From the NCBI GenBank assembly GCA_963764505.1, contig CAVXSP010000001.1, positions 3,782,001 through 3,846,000 of the forward strand: 64,000 bases of DNA. Reading direction: 5' to 3'. This document shows positions 20,024-28,412 of this stretch, piece by piece. A program made the position numbers and the translations under genes. Position 1 is the stretch's first letter; every line of letters begins with the position of its first letter. The notes beneath the pieces were generated by a model, which had not been told where the DNA came from, searched no databases, and saw only the letters and a list, made by a program, of their open reading frames with translations. The stretch comes from CAVXSP01 sp963764505 (GTDB lineage: Bacteria > Acidobacteriota > Vicinamibacteria > Vicinamibacterales > SCN-69-37).

Positions 20024-20143
20024 ATGTCGGACGTCCCCAGGCGCGCGCTCGGCCGGACCGGCATCACGTTTCTGCACAACAGCTGGGACTACGGCGCGCT
20101 CGTCCTTCCCGAGGGACCGCCCTGCGCGGCCGTGGCAAGATAG
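20024..20143 (+). pseudogene. Remnant of an aldo/keto reductase N-terminus
   Basis: A 39-codon open frame begins 8 bp after the EF-G-like stop. It reads MSDVPRRALGRTGI and then TFLHNSWDYGALV, ending at TAG. RxLGRTGI is the usual opening of bacterial aldo/keto reductases. The (F)(F/L)DNSWDY segment normally lies some 40 residues later, so the frame looks like a gene start with an internal deletion and no catalytic barrel. It could be read as a small gene, but the two family motifs in the right order favour a remnant. Confidence 0.45.
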
Positions 20144-20154
20144 ACGGGAGACCT

Positions 20155-21522
20155 GTGGCTATCGATCAACGACTTCGACTCGCCGTATTCATCGATTTCG
20201 ACAACATCGAAATCGGCGTCAAGAACACCCTGCACGCGTCCTTCGACGCAGGCGTCGTGCTCGAAGCACTCAAGGAGCGCGGCGACGTGGTCTCGAAGAC
20301 TGCGTACAGCGACTGGCAGCGAGCCGGCGGCCACAGCCGCATGCTCACGCAGCACGCGATCAAGATGGTGCAGCGGAATCTCACGCCCGGCGGCGACAAG
20401 AACGGCGCCGACATCAATCTGGCGCTCGATGCGCTGGAGATGGCGTTCACGCACCCGCACATCAACGCGTTCGTGATCGTCGGAGGCGACAGCGACTTCA
20501 TCAGCCTCGTCGAGAAGCTGAAACAGTACGACAAGAAGGTCTTCGTCGTCGGCGGCCGGCAGTTCACCAGCGCGATCCTGCAGCGGAACTGCCACGAATT
20601 CATCGCGTACGAGAACCTGGTCGGCGGAAGCGGCGGGGGCCGTCGGACACTCGATCGGAACGTCCCGGTCGAGCGCACGCCCATCGAGCAGGCGATACCG
20701 CTCGTGAAGCGCGCGCTCGCCGTCCTGACCGAACGGGAGGTGTCGCCGCAGCTCGGCCTGCTCAAGAGCACGCTGCTGCAGCTCGACTCGACGTTCTCGG
20801 AGCGCAGCTACGGCGCGGGCTCGTTCCGAGACTTCGTCGAGAAACTGGCGAAGGCGGGGATCCTGAGCCTGCACCACGGAAAGGGCGGTTGGCTCGTCGT
20901 CGCGGCCGACGCCTCGGGCGCGTTTCCCGAGGAGGAGGCCCAAGCCCGACCCGCACCCGCCCCGACCGCTCCGGCCGCTCCGGCCGCTCCGGTCGCTCCA
21001 GCCGCTCCGGCCCAGGTGACGCTCGTCGGATCCCGCGCCGATGGAATCCGGGAATTTGGCACCGTGCTCGGCACAGCCGAGATCCGGCGTTGGCCGATGT
21101 ACTTGCGGTCCCTCAAGCAGATCTTCCGCCAGGCCGGCTTCGACGAGCGGGCCTACGGATTCGCCAATCTGACCGAACTGCTCCGCTCGGCCCAGAAGGA
21201 GGGGCTCGTCCGAGTGGAGCGCGATCGGCAGGGCGTCGTGCGCGTGTTCCAGGGGACGGTCGCCCGGATCCCGAACGGCCGCGAGCCGGAGACGTCCCCC
21301 GGGCCGGAGCCGTCGGTGGCAGCGCCGTCCGCCGAACCGGAGCCGGAGCCGCCCGCGCGCGCCGAGCCCGCAGAGGAATCCGATCTCTCCGTCGGACCGG
21401 GCAACTCCGTCACCGATCCGCCGGTGCCGCCGGAGGTTCGCCGGCGCCGGCCGCGAGCGGCCGCGCCGCGGACGCCGAGCGCCTCCCCGCGGAGAGCCCG
21501 GAGGAAAGTGGAGCCTCGGTGA
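20155..21522 (+). CDS. NYN-domain protein with two LOTUS/OST-HTH-like domains
   Basis: A 455-aa protein. Residues about 8-160 form a NYN (PIN-like) nuclease domain with conserved acidic residues in FIDFDNIEIG (12-21), KNGADINLALDAL and VIVGGDSDFISL. An OST-HTH/LOTUS-type winged helix follows (about 178-245: LLKSTLLQLDSTFSERSYGAGSFRDFVEKLAKAGIL). After an Ala/Pro linker comes a second such domain (MYLRSLKQIFRQAGFDERAYGFANLTELLRSAQKEGLVRV), and the tail is Pro/Glu/Ala-rich. Proteins of this plan are predicted to bind and cut RNA. Start is GTG at 20155. The final Arg/Ala-rich tail (RRRRPRAAAPRTPSASPRRARRKVEPR) may add nucleic-acid affinity. Confidence 0.88.
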   Translation: MAIDQRLRLAVFIDFDNIEIGVKNTLHASFDAGVVLEALKERGDVVSKTAYSDWQRAGGHSRMLTQHAIKMVQRNLTPGGDKNGADINLALDALEMAFTHPHINAFVIVGGDSDFISLVEKLKQYDKKVFVVGGRQFTSAILQRNCHEFIAYENLVGGSGGGRRTLDRNVPVERTPIEQAIPLVKRALAVLTEREVSPQLGLLKSTLLQLDSTFSERSYGAGSFRDFVEKLAKAGILSLHHGKGGWLVVAADASGAFPEEEAQARPAPAPTAPAAPAAPVAPAAPAQVTLVGSRADGIREFGTVLGTAEIRRWPMYLRSLKQIFRQAGFDERAYGFANLTELLRSAQKEGLVRVERDRQGVVRVFQGTVARIPNGREPETSPGPEPSVAAPSAEPEPEPPARAEPAEESDLSVGPGNSVTDPPVPPEVRRRRPRAAAPRTPSASPRRARRKVEPR

Positions 21523-21544
21523 GCAGCAGGTTTCGGGCGCTGCT

Positions 21545-22138
21545 CTAGCCGCCGCCGGCCTTCCGCGGCGTGGTGATCTTCTTGCCGGCTCCCTTGGCGG
21601 CCTTGTCGACCTTGCCCTTCGAGCGCTGATCCTGTTCCGCCTTCTTGCCGCGCCCGCCGAGCGCCTCGCGCAGGCGACCGCCCATGGTCTTCTTCTTCGG
21701 CTTCTCGGCGTCGCCGCCCGCCTTCTCGCCTTCGAGCGCACGTTTCGGGTCGTACTCGCTCCCGATCAGCTCGACTTCGGCGACCTCGGCGCTGTCGCCG
21801 CGACGGTGCCCGAGCCGCAGCAGGCGCGTGTAGCCGCCTGGTCGGTCCGCGAATCGGGGCGCGATTGTCTGGAAGAGCTTGACCACGACGTCACGGTCCG
21901 GCAGATCACGCGCGACGACCCGCCGGGCCGTGACGCTGCGGGCGCTCCCCTCGGGCGCGCTCAGGCTTCTCTTGGCGACCGAAATGATCCGCTCGACGAA
22001 GGGCCGAAGCTCCTTGGCGCGGGGCACGGTGGTCTGGATACGCTCGTGCTCGATCAGGGCAGACGCCTGGTTGCGGAGCATGGCGATCCGGTGCTCCGTC
22101 ACGCGGCCCAGTTTGCGATAGGCGACTCTGTGACGCAT
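21545..22138 (-). CDS. rplQ: 50S ribosomal protein L17 with long basic tail
   Basis: Last gene of the ribosomal supercluster. The core MRHRVAYRKLGRVTEHRIAMLRNQASALIEHERIQTTVPRAKELRPFVERII is standard L17. At 197 aa it is longer than the usual 115-130. The extra C-terminal part (from about residue 120) is rich in Lys/Gly/Glu (KPKKKTMGGRLREALGGRGKKAEQDQRSKGKVDKAAKGAGKK). The ATG at 22138 begins exactly at the conserved MRHR; upstream codons are ignored. It lies 92 bp after rpoA. Confidence 0.95.
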   Translation of the reverse strand: MRHRVAYRKLGRVTEHRIAMLRNQASALIEHERIQTTVPRAKELRPFVERIISVAKRSLSAPEGSARSVTARRVVARDLPDRDVVVKLFQTIAPRFADRPGGYTRLLRLGHRRGDSAEVAEVELIGSEYDPKRALEGEKAGGDAEKPKKKTMGGRLREALGGRGKKAEQDQRSKGKVDKAAKGAGKKITTPRKAGGG

Positions 22139-22154
22139 GGTTGATCCTCGCGAA

Positions 22155-22230
22155 CGGGGCAACGAGACAGTGGGGCATGGGGGAATGGCCCCCCGCTGCG
22201 CCCGTCACTGCCTCATTGCCTCATTGCTGT
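22155..22230. repeat. Intergenic CATTGCCT / GGGGCA palindromic words
   Basis: The rpoA-rplQ gap contains CACTGCCTCATTGCCTCATTGC opposite a GGCAACGAGACAGTGGGGCA arm, giving an imperfect hairpin. Related words (CATTGCCCCATTGCCTCAT) appear at 25231-25255, at the end of infA. The sequence lies between co-transcribed genes, so a role in mRNA processing or stability is more likely than termination. Confidence 0.6.
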
Positions 22231-23208
22231 CTACTCACTCCTGGCCGGCTGGTCCAGGCGCATGCCCAGACTCAGTCCCATCGTCCCGAGGATCTCCTTG
22301 ATCTCGTTGAGCGACTTGCGGCCGAAGTTCTTCGTCTTGAGCATCTCGCCCTCGGTCTTCTGCACCAGCTCGCGAATCGTGCGGATGTTCGCGTTCTTGA
22401 GGCAGTTGTACGACCGGACCGAGAGCTCCAGCTCCTCGACGCTCTTGTCGAGGTTCTCGTTGATCGACGAGGTCGCCGACTCGCCCGCGCCTTCGAGCGC
22501 CTGATCCCCGGCCTCGTCGAGCCCGACGAAGATCGTGAAGTGATCGCGGATCAGCTTCGCCGCGAGCGACACCGCGTCGCGCGGCGTCACCGCGCCGTTG
22601 GTCCAGACCTCCAGCGTCAGCTTGTCGTAGTCGGTGGTCTGTCCGATGCGCGCGGCCTCGACCGTGTAGTTGACCTTCTTCACCGGCGAGTGGACGGAAT
22701 CGATCGGGATCCAGCCGATGCCCAGGTCCTCGTCGAAGTTCTTGTCCGCCGAGACGTAGCCGCGGCTGCGCTTGATCCGCAGTTCCATGTCGAGCTTGCC
22801 GCCCTCGCTGATCGTTGCGATGTGCGCGTCCGGCTCGAGGATCTCGACGTCCGCGTCCGCGACGATGTCGCGCGCCCGCACCTCACCCGGCTTGCCGGCC
22901 CGCAGGACGAGCGTCTTGGGCTGATCCGTGTAGACCTTCAGGGGAATCTGCTTCAGATTCAGGATGATGTCGGTGGCATCCTCGACGACGCCCTGGATCG
23001 GCGAGAACTCGTGCAGGACGCCCTCGATCTTGACTGCGGTGACGGCGGCCCCTTCGATCGACGACAGCAGCACCCGCCGCAGGGCGTTCCCCACCGTCGT
23101 CCCGAAGCCCCGTTCGAACGGCTGCGCGTAGAACCGGCCGAACCGCTCGGTCAGTGTCTCCCGCTCGAATTCCAGTCGCTTCGGACGCTGAAAACCCTTC
23201 CACAACAT
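22231..23208 (-). CDS. rpoA: RNA polymerase alpha subunit
   Basis: A 325-aa alpha subunit. The N-terminal dimerisation domain holds RFGRFYAQPFERGFGTTVGNALRRVLLSSIEGAAVTAVKIEGVLHEFS. The C-terminal domain that contacts UP elements and activators has ELELSVRSYNCLKNANIRTIRELVQKTEGEMLKTKNFGRKSLNEIKEILGTMGLSLGM. The start MLWKGFQRPK is chosen over a GTG six bases upstream because AGGA lies eight bases before it. Confidence 0.98.
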   Translation of the reverse strand: MLWKGFQRPKRLEFERETLTERFGRFYAQPFERGFGTTVGNALRRVLLSSIEGAAVTAVKIEGVLHEFSPIQGVVEDATDIILNLKQIPLKVYTDQPKTLVLRAGKPGEVRARDIVADADVEILEPDAHIATISEGGKLDMELRIKRSRGYVSADKNFDEDLGIGWIPIDSVHSPVKKVNYTVEAARIGQTTDYDKLTLEVWTNGAVTPRDAVSLAAKLIRDHFTIFVGLDEAGDQALEGAGESATSSINENLDKSVEELELSVRSYNCLKNANIRTIRELVQKTEGEMLKTKNFGRKSLNEIKEILGTMGLSLGMRLDQPARSE

Positions 23209-23344
23209 GAGCACTGTCCTTTCGCCTTCGAGGACCGGCGCCGCGCGCCCACCCTCCAGACCTGCAGAGAACGTCGCCGGCCTCCCGCTGCAGGTCTGAA
23301 GAGCTGCGGGCCGGCGACGGGCCTTATTGCCAACAACCTTGCAG

Positions 23345-23408
23345 AGCCAGAAGCTCGAAGCCAGAAACCAGAACCCACTTCTGGCTTCTGGCCTCGGGCT
23401 TCTGGCCT
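23345..23408. repeat. Intergenic CCAGAAG / CTTCTGG palindrome (rpsD-rpoA gap)
   Basis: Repeated words AGCCAGAAGCTCGAAGCCAG on one arm face CTTCTGGCTTCTGGCCTCGG on the other, so the transcript can form a hairpin of about 25-30 bp with mismatches. The same word family is found at 28413-28443, 29672-29732 and 55364-55403. Confidence 0.8.
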
Positions 23409-23412
23409 GATC

Positions 23413-24042
23413 CTATTTCGAGTAGAGCTCCACGATGAGCTGCTCCTGCGCCGGAAGGTTGATCTGCTCGCGCGTCGGCAGCGAGGAGACGCGCCCTGCG
23501 GCGCCCGTCGCATCGAGCACGAGCCACTCCGGGATGCCCCGGCCCTTGACCTCCTCCTTCGCGTGCTGAATCGCCGGATTCTCGGCGCTGCTCTGACGCA
23601 CCGCGACGAGGTCTCCGAGGCGCACGGAATAGGACGGGATGTCGACCTTCTTGCCGTTCACCGTGAAGTGGCCGTGCCGGACCAGCTGCCTGGCCTGCGG
23701 CCGCGACGTCGCGAATCCGAGTCGATAGACGACGTTGTCGAGCCGGCGCTCGAGCATCTGCAGCAGCAGCTCGCCCGTGATCCCCTTCTGCCGGTCGGCC
23801 GCCTCGAAGTACCGGCGGAACTGGTTCTCCAGCACGCCGTAGGTCCGCTTGACCTTCTGCTTCTCGCGAAGCTGAACGCCGTAGCCGACGATCTTGGCCC
23901 TGCGCGAGCGGCCGTGCTGCCCGGGCGGCACGTTGCGCTTCTCGATGGCGCATTTGTCCGTGTAGCACCGCTCACCCTTCAGGAACAGCTTCATGCCCTC
24001 GCGCCGGCACAGCCGGCAGACCGGACCGATATATCTGGCCAT
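23413..24042 (-). CDS. rpsD: 30S ribosomal protein S4
   Basis: A 209-aa S4 of the zinc-binding type: MARYIGPVCRLCRREGMKLFLKGERCYTDKCAIEKR supplies four cysteines. The S4 RNA-binding domain (MLERRLDNVVYRLGFATSRPQARQLVRHGHFTVNGKKVDIPSY) follows. S4 nucleates 30S assembly and often represses its own operon by binding the alpha-operon leader. The stop lies five bases beyond the CCAGAAG repeat block. Confidence 0.98.
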   Translation of the reverse strand: MARYIGPVCRLCRREGMKLFLKGERCYTDKCAIEKRNVPPGQHGRSRRAKIVGYGVQLREKQKVKRTYGVLENQFRRYFEAADRQKGITGELLLQMLERRLDNVVYRLGFATSRPQARQLVRHGHFTVNGKKVDIPSYSVRLGDLVAVRQSSAENPAIQHAKEEVKGRGIPEWLVLDATGAAGRVSSLPTREQINLPAQEQLIVELYSK

Positions 24043-24085
24043 TCGTGATCCTCGCCTCTGACAAACTGCGAACTTCGAACGTTTC

Positions 24086-24529
24086 CTAGACCCGCCGTCG
24101 CTTCGGCGGACGGCAGCCGTTGTGGGGGATCGGCGTGACGTCGCGAATCGACTTCACGTCCAGTCCCACCGTCTGCAGCGCGCGCACCGCGGACTCGCGA
24201 CCCGCGCCGGGCCCCTTCACGCGGACCTCGAGCGACCGCATGCCGTACGTCTTGGCCGCGTTGCCCGCCGCCATGGCCGCCTGCGTCGCCGCGAACGGCG
24301 TGCCCTTGCGGGACCCCTTGAACCCGATCCCTCCGGCGCTCGACCACGCGATGACGTTGCCGTCGGCGTCGGTGATCGTCACGACCGTGTTGTTGAACGA
24401 GGCCTGGATGTGCGCGAAGCCGTGATGGACGACGCGCTTCTCGCCACGCTTCTTGAACGTCTTCTTCTTGGTCGCCTTCCCGCCTTCAGGAGTCGGGCCA
24501 GCACCTTCCGCGGCTTCTTTCTTGGCCAT
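24086..24529 (-). CDS. rpsK: 30S ribosomal protein S11
   Basis: A 147-aa S11 with the core GFAHIQASFNNTVVTITDADGNVIAWSSAGGIGFKGSRKGTPFAAQ-like region and the C-terminus VTPIPHNGCRPPKRRRV. The first 30 residues (AKKEAAEGAGPTPEGGKATKKKTFKKRGEKR) are a charged extension. It sits between rpsM and rpsD, as expected. Confidence 0.97.
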   Translation of the reverse strand: MAKKEAAEGAGPTPEGGKATKKKTFKKRGEKRVVHHGFAHIQASFNNTVVTITDADGNVIAWSSAGGIGFKGSRKGTPFAATQAAMAAGNAAKTYGMRSLEVRVKGPGAGRESAVRALQTVGLDVKSIRDVTPIPHNGCRPPKRRRV

Positions 24530-24598
24530 ATGTGCGTCTGCTTCTCTCCAATGCGCCGGGGCCTTCCCCCGGCCGCGTCACGCGCTCTGCGCGCCCTG

Positions 24599-24973
24599 CT
24601 ACTCCACCTTCTTCTTCGCAATCGCGCCCTTGCGCGGACCCTTTCGCGTCCGCGCGTTCGTGCGCGTCCGCTGTCCGCGCAGCGGCAGGTTGCGCCGATG
24701 CCGGGCGCCACGGTAGCTCCCGATCTCGACGAGCCGCTTGATGTTCATCGAGATCTCCTTGCGCAGGTCGCCCTCCACCCCGCCCTGCTCCTCGATGACG
24801 CGGCTGATCTTCCGGACGTCGTCCTCCGACAGGTCCTTCACCCGGATGTCGCCGCTCACGCCGGACGCCGTCAGGATGTCGTTCGAGCGCTTCCGGCCGA
24901 TGCCGAAGATGTACGTGAGCCCGACCTCGACCCGCTTGGTCCTCGGAAGATCGACGCCAGCGATGCGTGCCAT
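24599..24973 (-). CDS. rpsM: 30S ribosomal protein S13
   Basis: A 124-aa S13: MARIAGVDLPRTKRVEVGLTYIFGIGRKRSNDIL at the start and the basic tail YRGARHRRNLPLRGQRTRTNARTRKGPRKG contacting tRNAs in the P site. First gene of the alpha block, following rpmJ. Confidence 0.98.
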   Translation of the reverse strand: MARIAGVDLPRTKRVEVGLTYIFGIGRKRSNDILTASGVSGDIRVKDLSEDDVRKISRVIEEQGGVEGDLRKEISMNIKRLVEIGSYRGARHRRNLPLRGQRTRTNARTRKGPRKGAIAKKKVE

Positions 24974-25027
24974 GTCAGTTCCCTCTCCAAATCGACCCGC
25001 GACCTGCCGTCCCGGGCCCCTGCTTCC

Positions 25028-25141
25028 TCATCCCTGCCGCTGCTTGTGCTTCTGATTCGGGCAGATCACGCGAACGACGCCGTTCCGGCGCACGATCTTG
25101 CATTTCGCGCAAATCCGTTTCACCGACGCTCTCACTTTCAT
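25028..25141 (-). CDS. rpmJ: 50S ribosomal protein L36
   Basis: A 37-codon gene encoding MKVRASVKRICAKCKIVRRN followed by GVVRVICPNQKHKQRQG. The CxxC pair, the later Cys and the His form the zinc knot of the C+ version of L36. It sits between infA and rpsM, its normal place, and is too short for most length cut-offs. Confidence 0.95.
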   Translation of the reverse strand: MKVRASVKRICAKCKIVRRNGVVRVICPNQKHKQRQG

Positions 25142-25229
25142 CACTGATCCTCGCAACGAGACCAGGAGACGATGCGGCGACGAGGCAACGGGTACTGGAA
25201 TGTCGTCACGACATCAGCGCCCCAGTGCG

Positions 25230-25451
25230 TCATTGCCCCATTGCCTCATCGATCCGTCTCACAATCCGTCCCCGCCCTTCGTCCCGCGACGCGATCTCGA
25301 CCAGGACCCGATCGCCGACGACGAGCCGCACGAAGTTCCGCTCGGGTCGCGCCGCCGCGTGCGCCGTCAGTTCCCGGCCGCCGTCGACGGCCACGCGGTA
25401 GAGCGCCCTTGGCAGCACCGCCAGGATCCGGCCGGCGGCCTCGCGTGTCAT
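25230..25451 (-). CDS. infA: Translation initiation factor IF-1
   Basis: A 73-aa OB-fold protein: GRILAVLPRALYRVAVDGGRELTAHAAARPERNFVRLVVGDRVLVEIASRDEGRGRIVRR aligns along the whole of IF-1. It is more divergent than usual at the start (TREAAGRIL where many have KEDVIEVEG) and has an unusual RPERNF where GKMRMNF is common. Its ATG overlaps the map stop as ATGA. Its last codons run into the CATTGCC repeat. Confidence 0.9.
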   Translation of the reverse strand: MTREAAGRILAVLPRALYRVAVDGGRELTAHAAARPERNFVRLVVGDRVLVEIASRDEGRGRIVRRIDEAMGQ

Positions 25452-26209
25452 CCGCCGCCGTTCGGCCGCGTCATCACGAGCGGCCCCTCGGCGGTGACGG
25501 CCACCGTGTGCTCGAAATGCGCCGCCAGGCTGCCGTCACGGGTCACGGCCGTCCAGCCGTCGTTCAGCACCTTCACGTCCGGGCGGCCCATCGCGACCAT
25601 CGGCTCGATCGCCAGCACCATGCCTTCCGAGAGCCGCGGCCCCCGCCCCGGCTGTCCGTAGTTCGGGATCTGCGGCTCTTCGTGGAGGTGCTCGCCGATC
25701 CCGTGCCCGACGAACTCCCGCACGACCGAGAACCCGTGCTGCTCGACCCACTGCTGAACCGCATGGCCGATGTCCGACAGCCGCCCGCCCACTCTCACCT
25801 GCGCGATCGCCCGCTCGAGCGCCTCGCGGGTCACGCGGAGCAGATCCCGCGTCCGCTCCGGCACATCGCCGACGGCGACGGTCACGGCCGAGTCGCCGTA
25901 GTAGCCGTCCAGCTTGACGCCCATGTCGAGCGACACGATATCGCCCGGCCGAAGCGCCCGCGAGGTCGAAGGGATCCCGTGCACGACCTCCTGGTTGATC
26001 GACGCGCAGAGCGTGGCCGGGAACCCGCGATATCCCTTGAACGCGGGCTCCGCGCCCGCCTCCCGGACCAGCCGTTCCGCCAGCGCGTCGAGCTCGGCGG
26101 TCGTGACGCCCGCGTGGACGGCGCCCGCCAGCTCTCCGAGGATGCGCGCCACCAGGCGGTTCGCCGCCCGCAGCCGTTCGATCTCAGCGGCGGATCGGCA
26201 CACGATCAC
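25448..26209 (-). CDS. map: Methionine aminopeptidase, type I
   Basis: A 253-aa metalloprotease that removes the initiator Met. The start is a GTG at 26209 overlapping the adk stop (GTGA); residues upstream in frame do not match the family. Metal ligands are visible in order: Asp in SLDMGVKLDGYYGD and the following Asp, His in GHGIGEHLHEEP, Glu in AIEPMV and Glu in FEHTVAVT. HGIPS is the family's substrate-side motif. Confidence 0.97.
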   Translation of the reverse strand: MIVCRSAAEIERLRAANRLVARILGELAGAVHAGVTTAELDALAERLVREAGAEPAFKGYRGFPATLCASINQEVVHGIPSTSRALRPGDIVSLDMGVKLDGYYGDSAVTVAVGDVPERTRDLLRVTREALERAIAQVRVGGRLSDIGHAVQQWVEQHGFSVVREFVGHGIGEHLHEEPQIPNYGQPGRGPRLSEGMVLAIEPMVAMGRPDVKVLNDGWTAVTRDGSLAAHFEHTVAVTAEGPLVMTRPNGGG

Positions 26210-26913
26210 GCACGGCTCCCGACCACCGACTCCACCGCCGCCGAGATGTCCGCCGCGACGGCGTCGAGGGTCTGATCGCCGTCGACGCACCGGAAGGTGG
26301 AACGGCGCTCGTAGTACTCGACAATCGGCCGCGTGCTCCTGGCGTAGACGCGCAGTCGCTCGCGGACGACCTCGTCGGTGTCGTCGGACCGCTGGACGAG
26401 CTGCCCGCCGCACTTCTCGCAGGCCAGCACGCCCGGCGAGGCGTTCCAGCCGCACGTGCGGCAGATCCGACGCGCCTGCAGGCGGGCGACCAGGACTTCC
26501 TCGGGCACCTCGATGTCCACGATCACCAGCGGCGCGCGCCCGTCGACTATCTTATCGAGCTCCTCGGCCTGCGGCAGCGATCGCGGAAAGCCGTCCAGCA
26601 CGAATCCGCGCGCCGCATCCGCGTGTTCCAGCCGCCCGCGGACCATCCCGATCACGACCTCGTCGCTGACCAGCTGTCCGGCATCCAGCGTCGACTTTTC
26701 GGCGCGCCCGAGGGGCGTCCCCGCTTCCACCGCTTCGCGCAGCATCGCGCCCGTCGAGATCCAGGCGACGCCACGCTGGCGGGCGAACCGGATCGCCTGC
26801 GTGCCCTTTCCGGCCCCGGGCGGCCCCAGCATGATGAGTCGCACCGGCCCGTTGTCGCCGTCCGATCCCGGTCGGCGGTGGACGCCCGCCTCCGTCCGTG
26901 CTTTCGCGCTCAT
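26206..26913 (-). CDS. adk: Adenylate kinase
   Basis: A 235-aa kinase interconverting AMP + ATP and 2 ADP. The P-loop is GPPGAGKGTQA. The AMP-binding region has STGAMLREAVEAGTPLG and DGFPRSLPQAEEL. The LID carries a zinc site with two CxxC pairs (CRTC and CEKC). The ATG at 26913 overlaps the secY stop (ATGA), but the first 23 residues are not conserved; a GTG at VRLIMLGPP is the alternative start. Confidence 0.96.
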   Translation of the reverse strand: MSAKARTEAGVHRRPGSDGDNGPVRLIMLGPPGAGKGTQAIRFARQRGVAWISTGAMLREAVEAGTPLGRAEKSTLDAGQLVSDEVVIGMVRGRLEHADAARGFVLDGFPRSLPQAEELDKIVDGRAPLVIVDIEVPEEVLVARLQARRICRTCGWNASPGVLACEKCGGQLVQRSDDTDEVVRERLRVYARSTRPIVEYYERRSTFRCVDGDQTLDAVAADISAAVESVVGSRA

Positions 26914-28301
26914 CCGCGCCGCCCGCGCACGCGGGTCTTCTTCATGAAGCCATCGTAGTGGCGCATGATCAGCTGCGACTCGATCTGCTGCACCGTGTCC
27001 ATCGCCACGCCGACGATGATGAGCAGCGACGTGCCGCCGAAGTAGAACTGCACGTTCATGCCCTGGGTGACGAACGCCGGCAGCCGCGCGTCGAGCCAGT
27101 CGCCGACGAACGGAATCGGCTCCACCTTGAACCCGGTCAGCAGGAACTCCGGCAAGAGCGCGATCAGCGCGAGATACACGGCCCCCGCCAGCGTGATGCG
27201 CGCGAGGATCGCGTCGATGTGCTCGGCCGTCCGCTTGCCCGGCCGGATGCCCGGCACGAACCCGCCGTACTTCCGCATGTTCTCGGCGACGTCATCCGGA
27301 TTGAAGATGATCGCCGTGTAGAAATACGCGAAGAAGATGATCAGCACGACGTACAGCAGGTTGTAGAGCGGATAGCCGATGGTCAGCTGCTGCGCCGCCA
27401 GATCGAAGGGCCCGTTCGTCGTGAACATCGGCCGCAGCGTCTGCGGGAACGCGAGGATCGACGACGCGAAGATCACGGGCATGACGCCGCCCGTGTTGAC
27501 CTTCAGCGGGATATGGGTGCTGGCGCCCCCGTACATCCGCCGGCCCACCATCCGCCGGGCGTACTGAACCGTGACCCGCCGATGACCCCGCTCGACGAAC
27601 ACGATCGCCCCGACGACGACCACCATCAGAATCAGCAGCGCGACGAGGCGGATCAGGCCCATCTCGCCGGTCTCGAACTGGTGCAGCGTCTGGAGCGCGC
27701 CGCGCGGCAGGCCGACGACGATGCCCGCGAAGATCAGCAGCGACATCCCGTTGCCGATCCCGCGCTCGGTGATCTGCTCGCCGAGCCACATCACCAGCAC
27801 GGACCCGGTCGTCAGCGTCATCACGGTCATCAGCCGGAAGCCCCAGCCCGGCTCATAGACCAGCGGATAGCCGCCCGCGATGTTCGTGTACTTCTCGAGG
27901 TAGAAGGCGATGCCCAGCGACTGCACGAGGCTGAGAAAGATCGTGCCGTATCGCGTGTACTGGGTGATCTTCCGGCGGCCCAGCTCCCCTTCCTTCGACA
28001 GCCGCTCGAGGTACGGCCAGACCACGGTGAGGAGCTGCAGGATGATCGACGCGCTGATGTACGGCATCACGCCCAGCGCGAAGATCGTCATCTGCGACAG
28101 GCTCCGTCCGGAGAACATGTCGTAGAGGCCGAACAGTCCGCTGGCCGCCTGCTGCGTCAACGCCTGCAGCGCCTGGGTGTTGACCCCGGGCGTGGGAATG
28201 TGCCCGCCAATCCGGTAGACCGCGAGCAGGCCGAAGGTGAACAGCACCCTCTTGCGCAACTCGGGAATGGCGAAGATGTTCTTGAGACTGTCCATAATCA
28301 C
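26910..28301 (-). CDS. secY: Preprotein translocase subunit SecY
   Basis: A 463-aa channel protein with ten membrane segments. Family hallmarks include the start FAIPELRKRVLFTFGLLAVYRIGGHIPTPGVN, the plug region GLYDMFSGRSLSQMTIFALGVMPYISASIILQLL and the cytoplasmic loop QYARRMVGRRMYGGASTHIPLKVNTGGVMPVIFASS. Encoded with adk, map and infA just downstream, a common arrangement. Confidence 0.98.
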   Translation of the reverse strand: MIMDSLKNIFAIPELRKRVLFTFGLLAVYRIGGHIPTPGVNTQALQALTQQAASGLFGLYDMFSGRSLSQMTIFALGVMPYISASIILQLLTVVWPYLERLSKEGELGRRKITQYTRYGTIFLSLVQSLGIAFYLEKYTNIAGGYPLVYEPGWGFRLMTVMTLTTGSVLVMWLGEQITERGIGNGMSLLIFAGIVVGLPRGALQTLHQFETGEMGLIRLVALLILMVVVVGAIVFVERGHRRVTVQYARRMVGRRMYGGASTHIPLKVNTGGVMPVIFASSILAFPQTLRPMFTTNGPFDLAAQQLTIGYPLYNLLYVVLIIFFAYFYTAIIFNPDDVAENMRKYGGFVPGIRPGKRTAEHIDAILARITLAGAVYLALIALLPEFLLTGFKVEPIPFVGDWLDARLPAFVTQGMNVQFYFGGTSLLIIVGVAMDTVQQIESQLIMRHYDGFMKKTRVRGRRG

Positions 28302-28412
28302 ACGGGGGGACTTCGTCCCCGCCGCACCCCCCCTTTCGCGCTCGCGTGCGGGGCCCGCTTCGCCCCGCGCCGTTCGCGCGCGCGCGCTCGCATCCGCTCG
28401 CGAGCCTGGCGT

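Noticed and set aside
25230..25451. The short gene after map as a spurious frame
   Set aside because: Its divergent sequence looked doubtful, but it aligns with IF-1 throughout, overlaps map by ATGA and lies in the usual infA position, so it is kept as infA.
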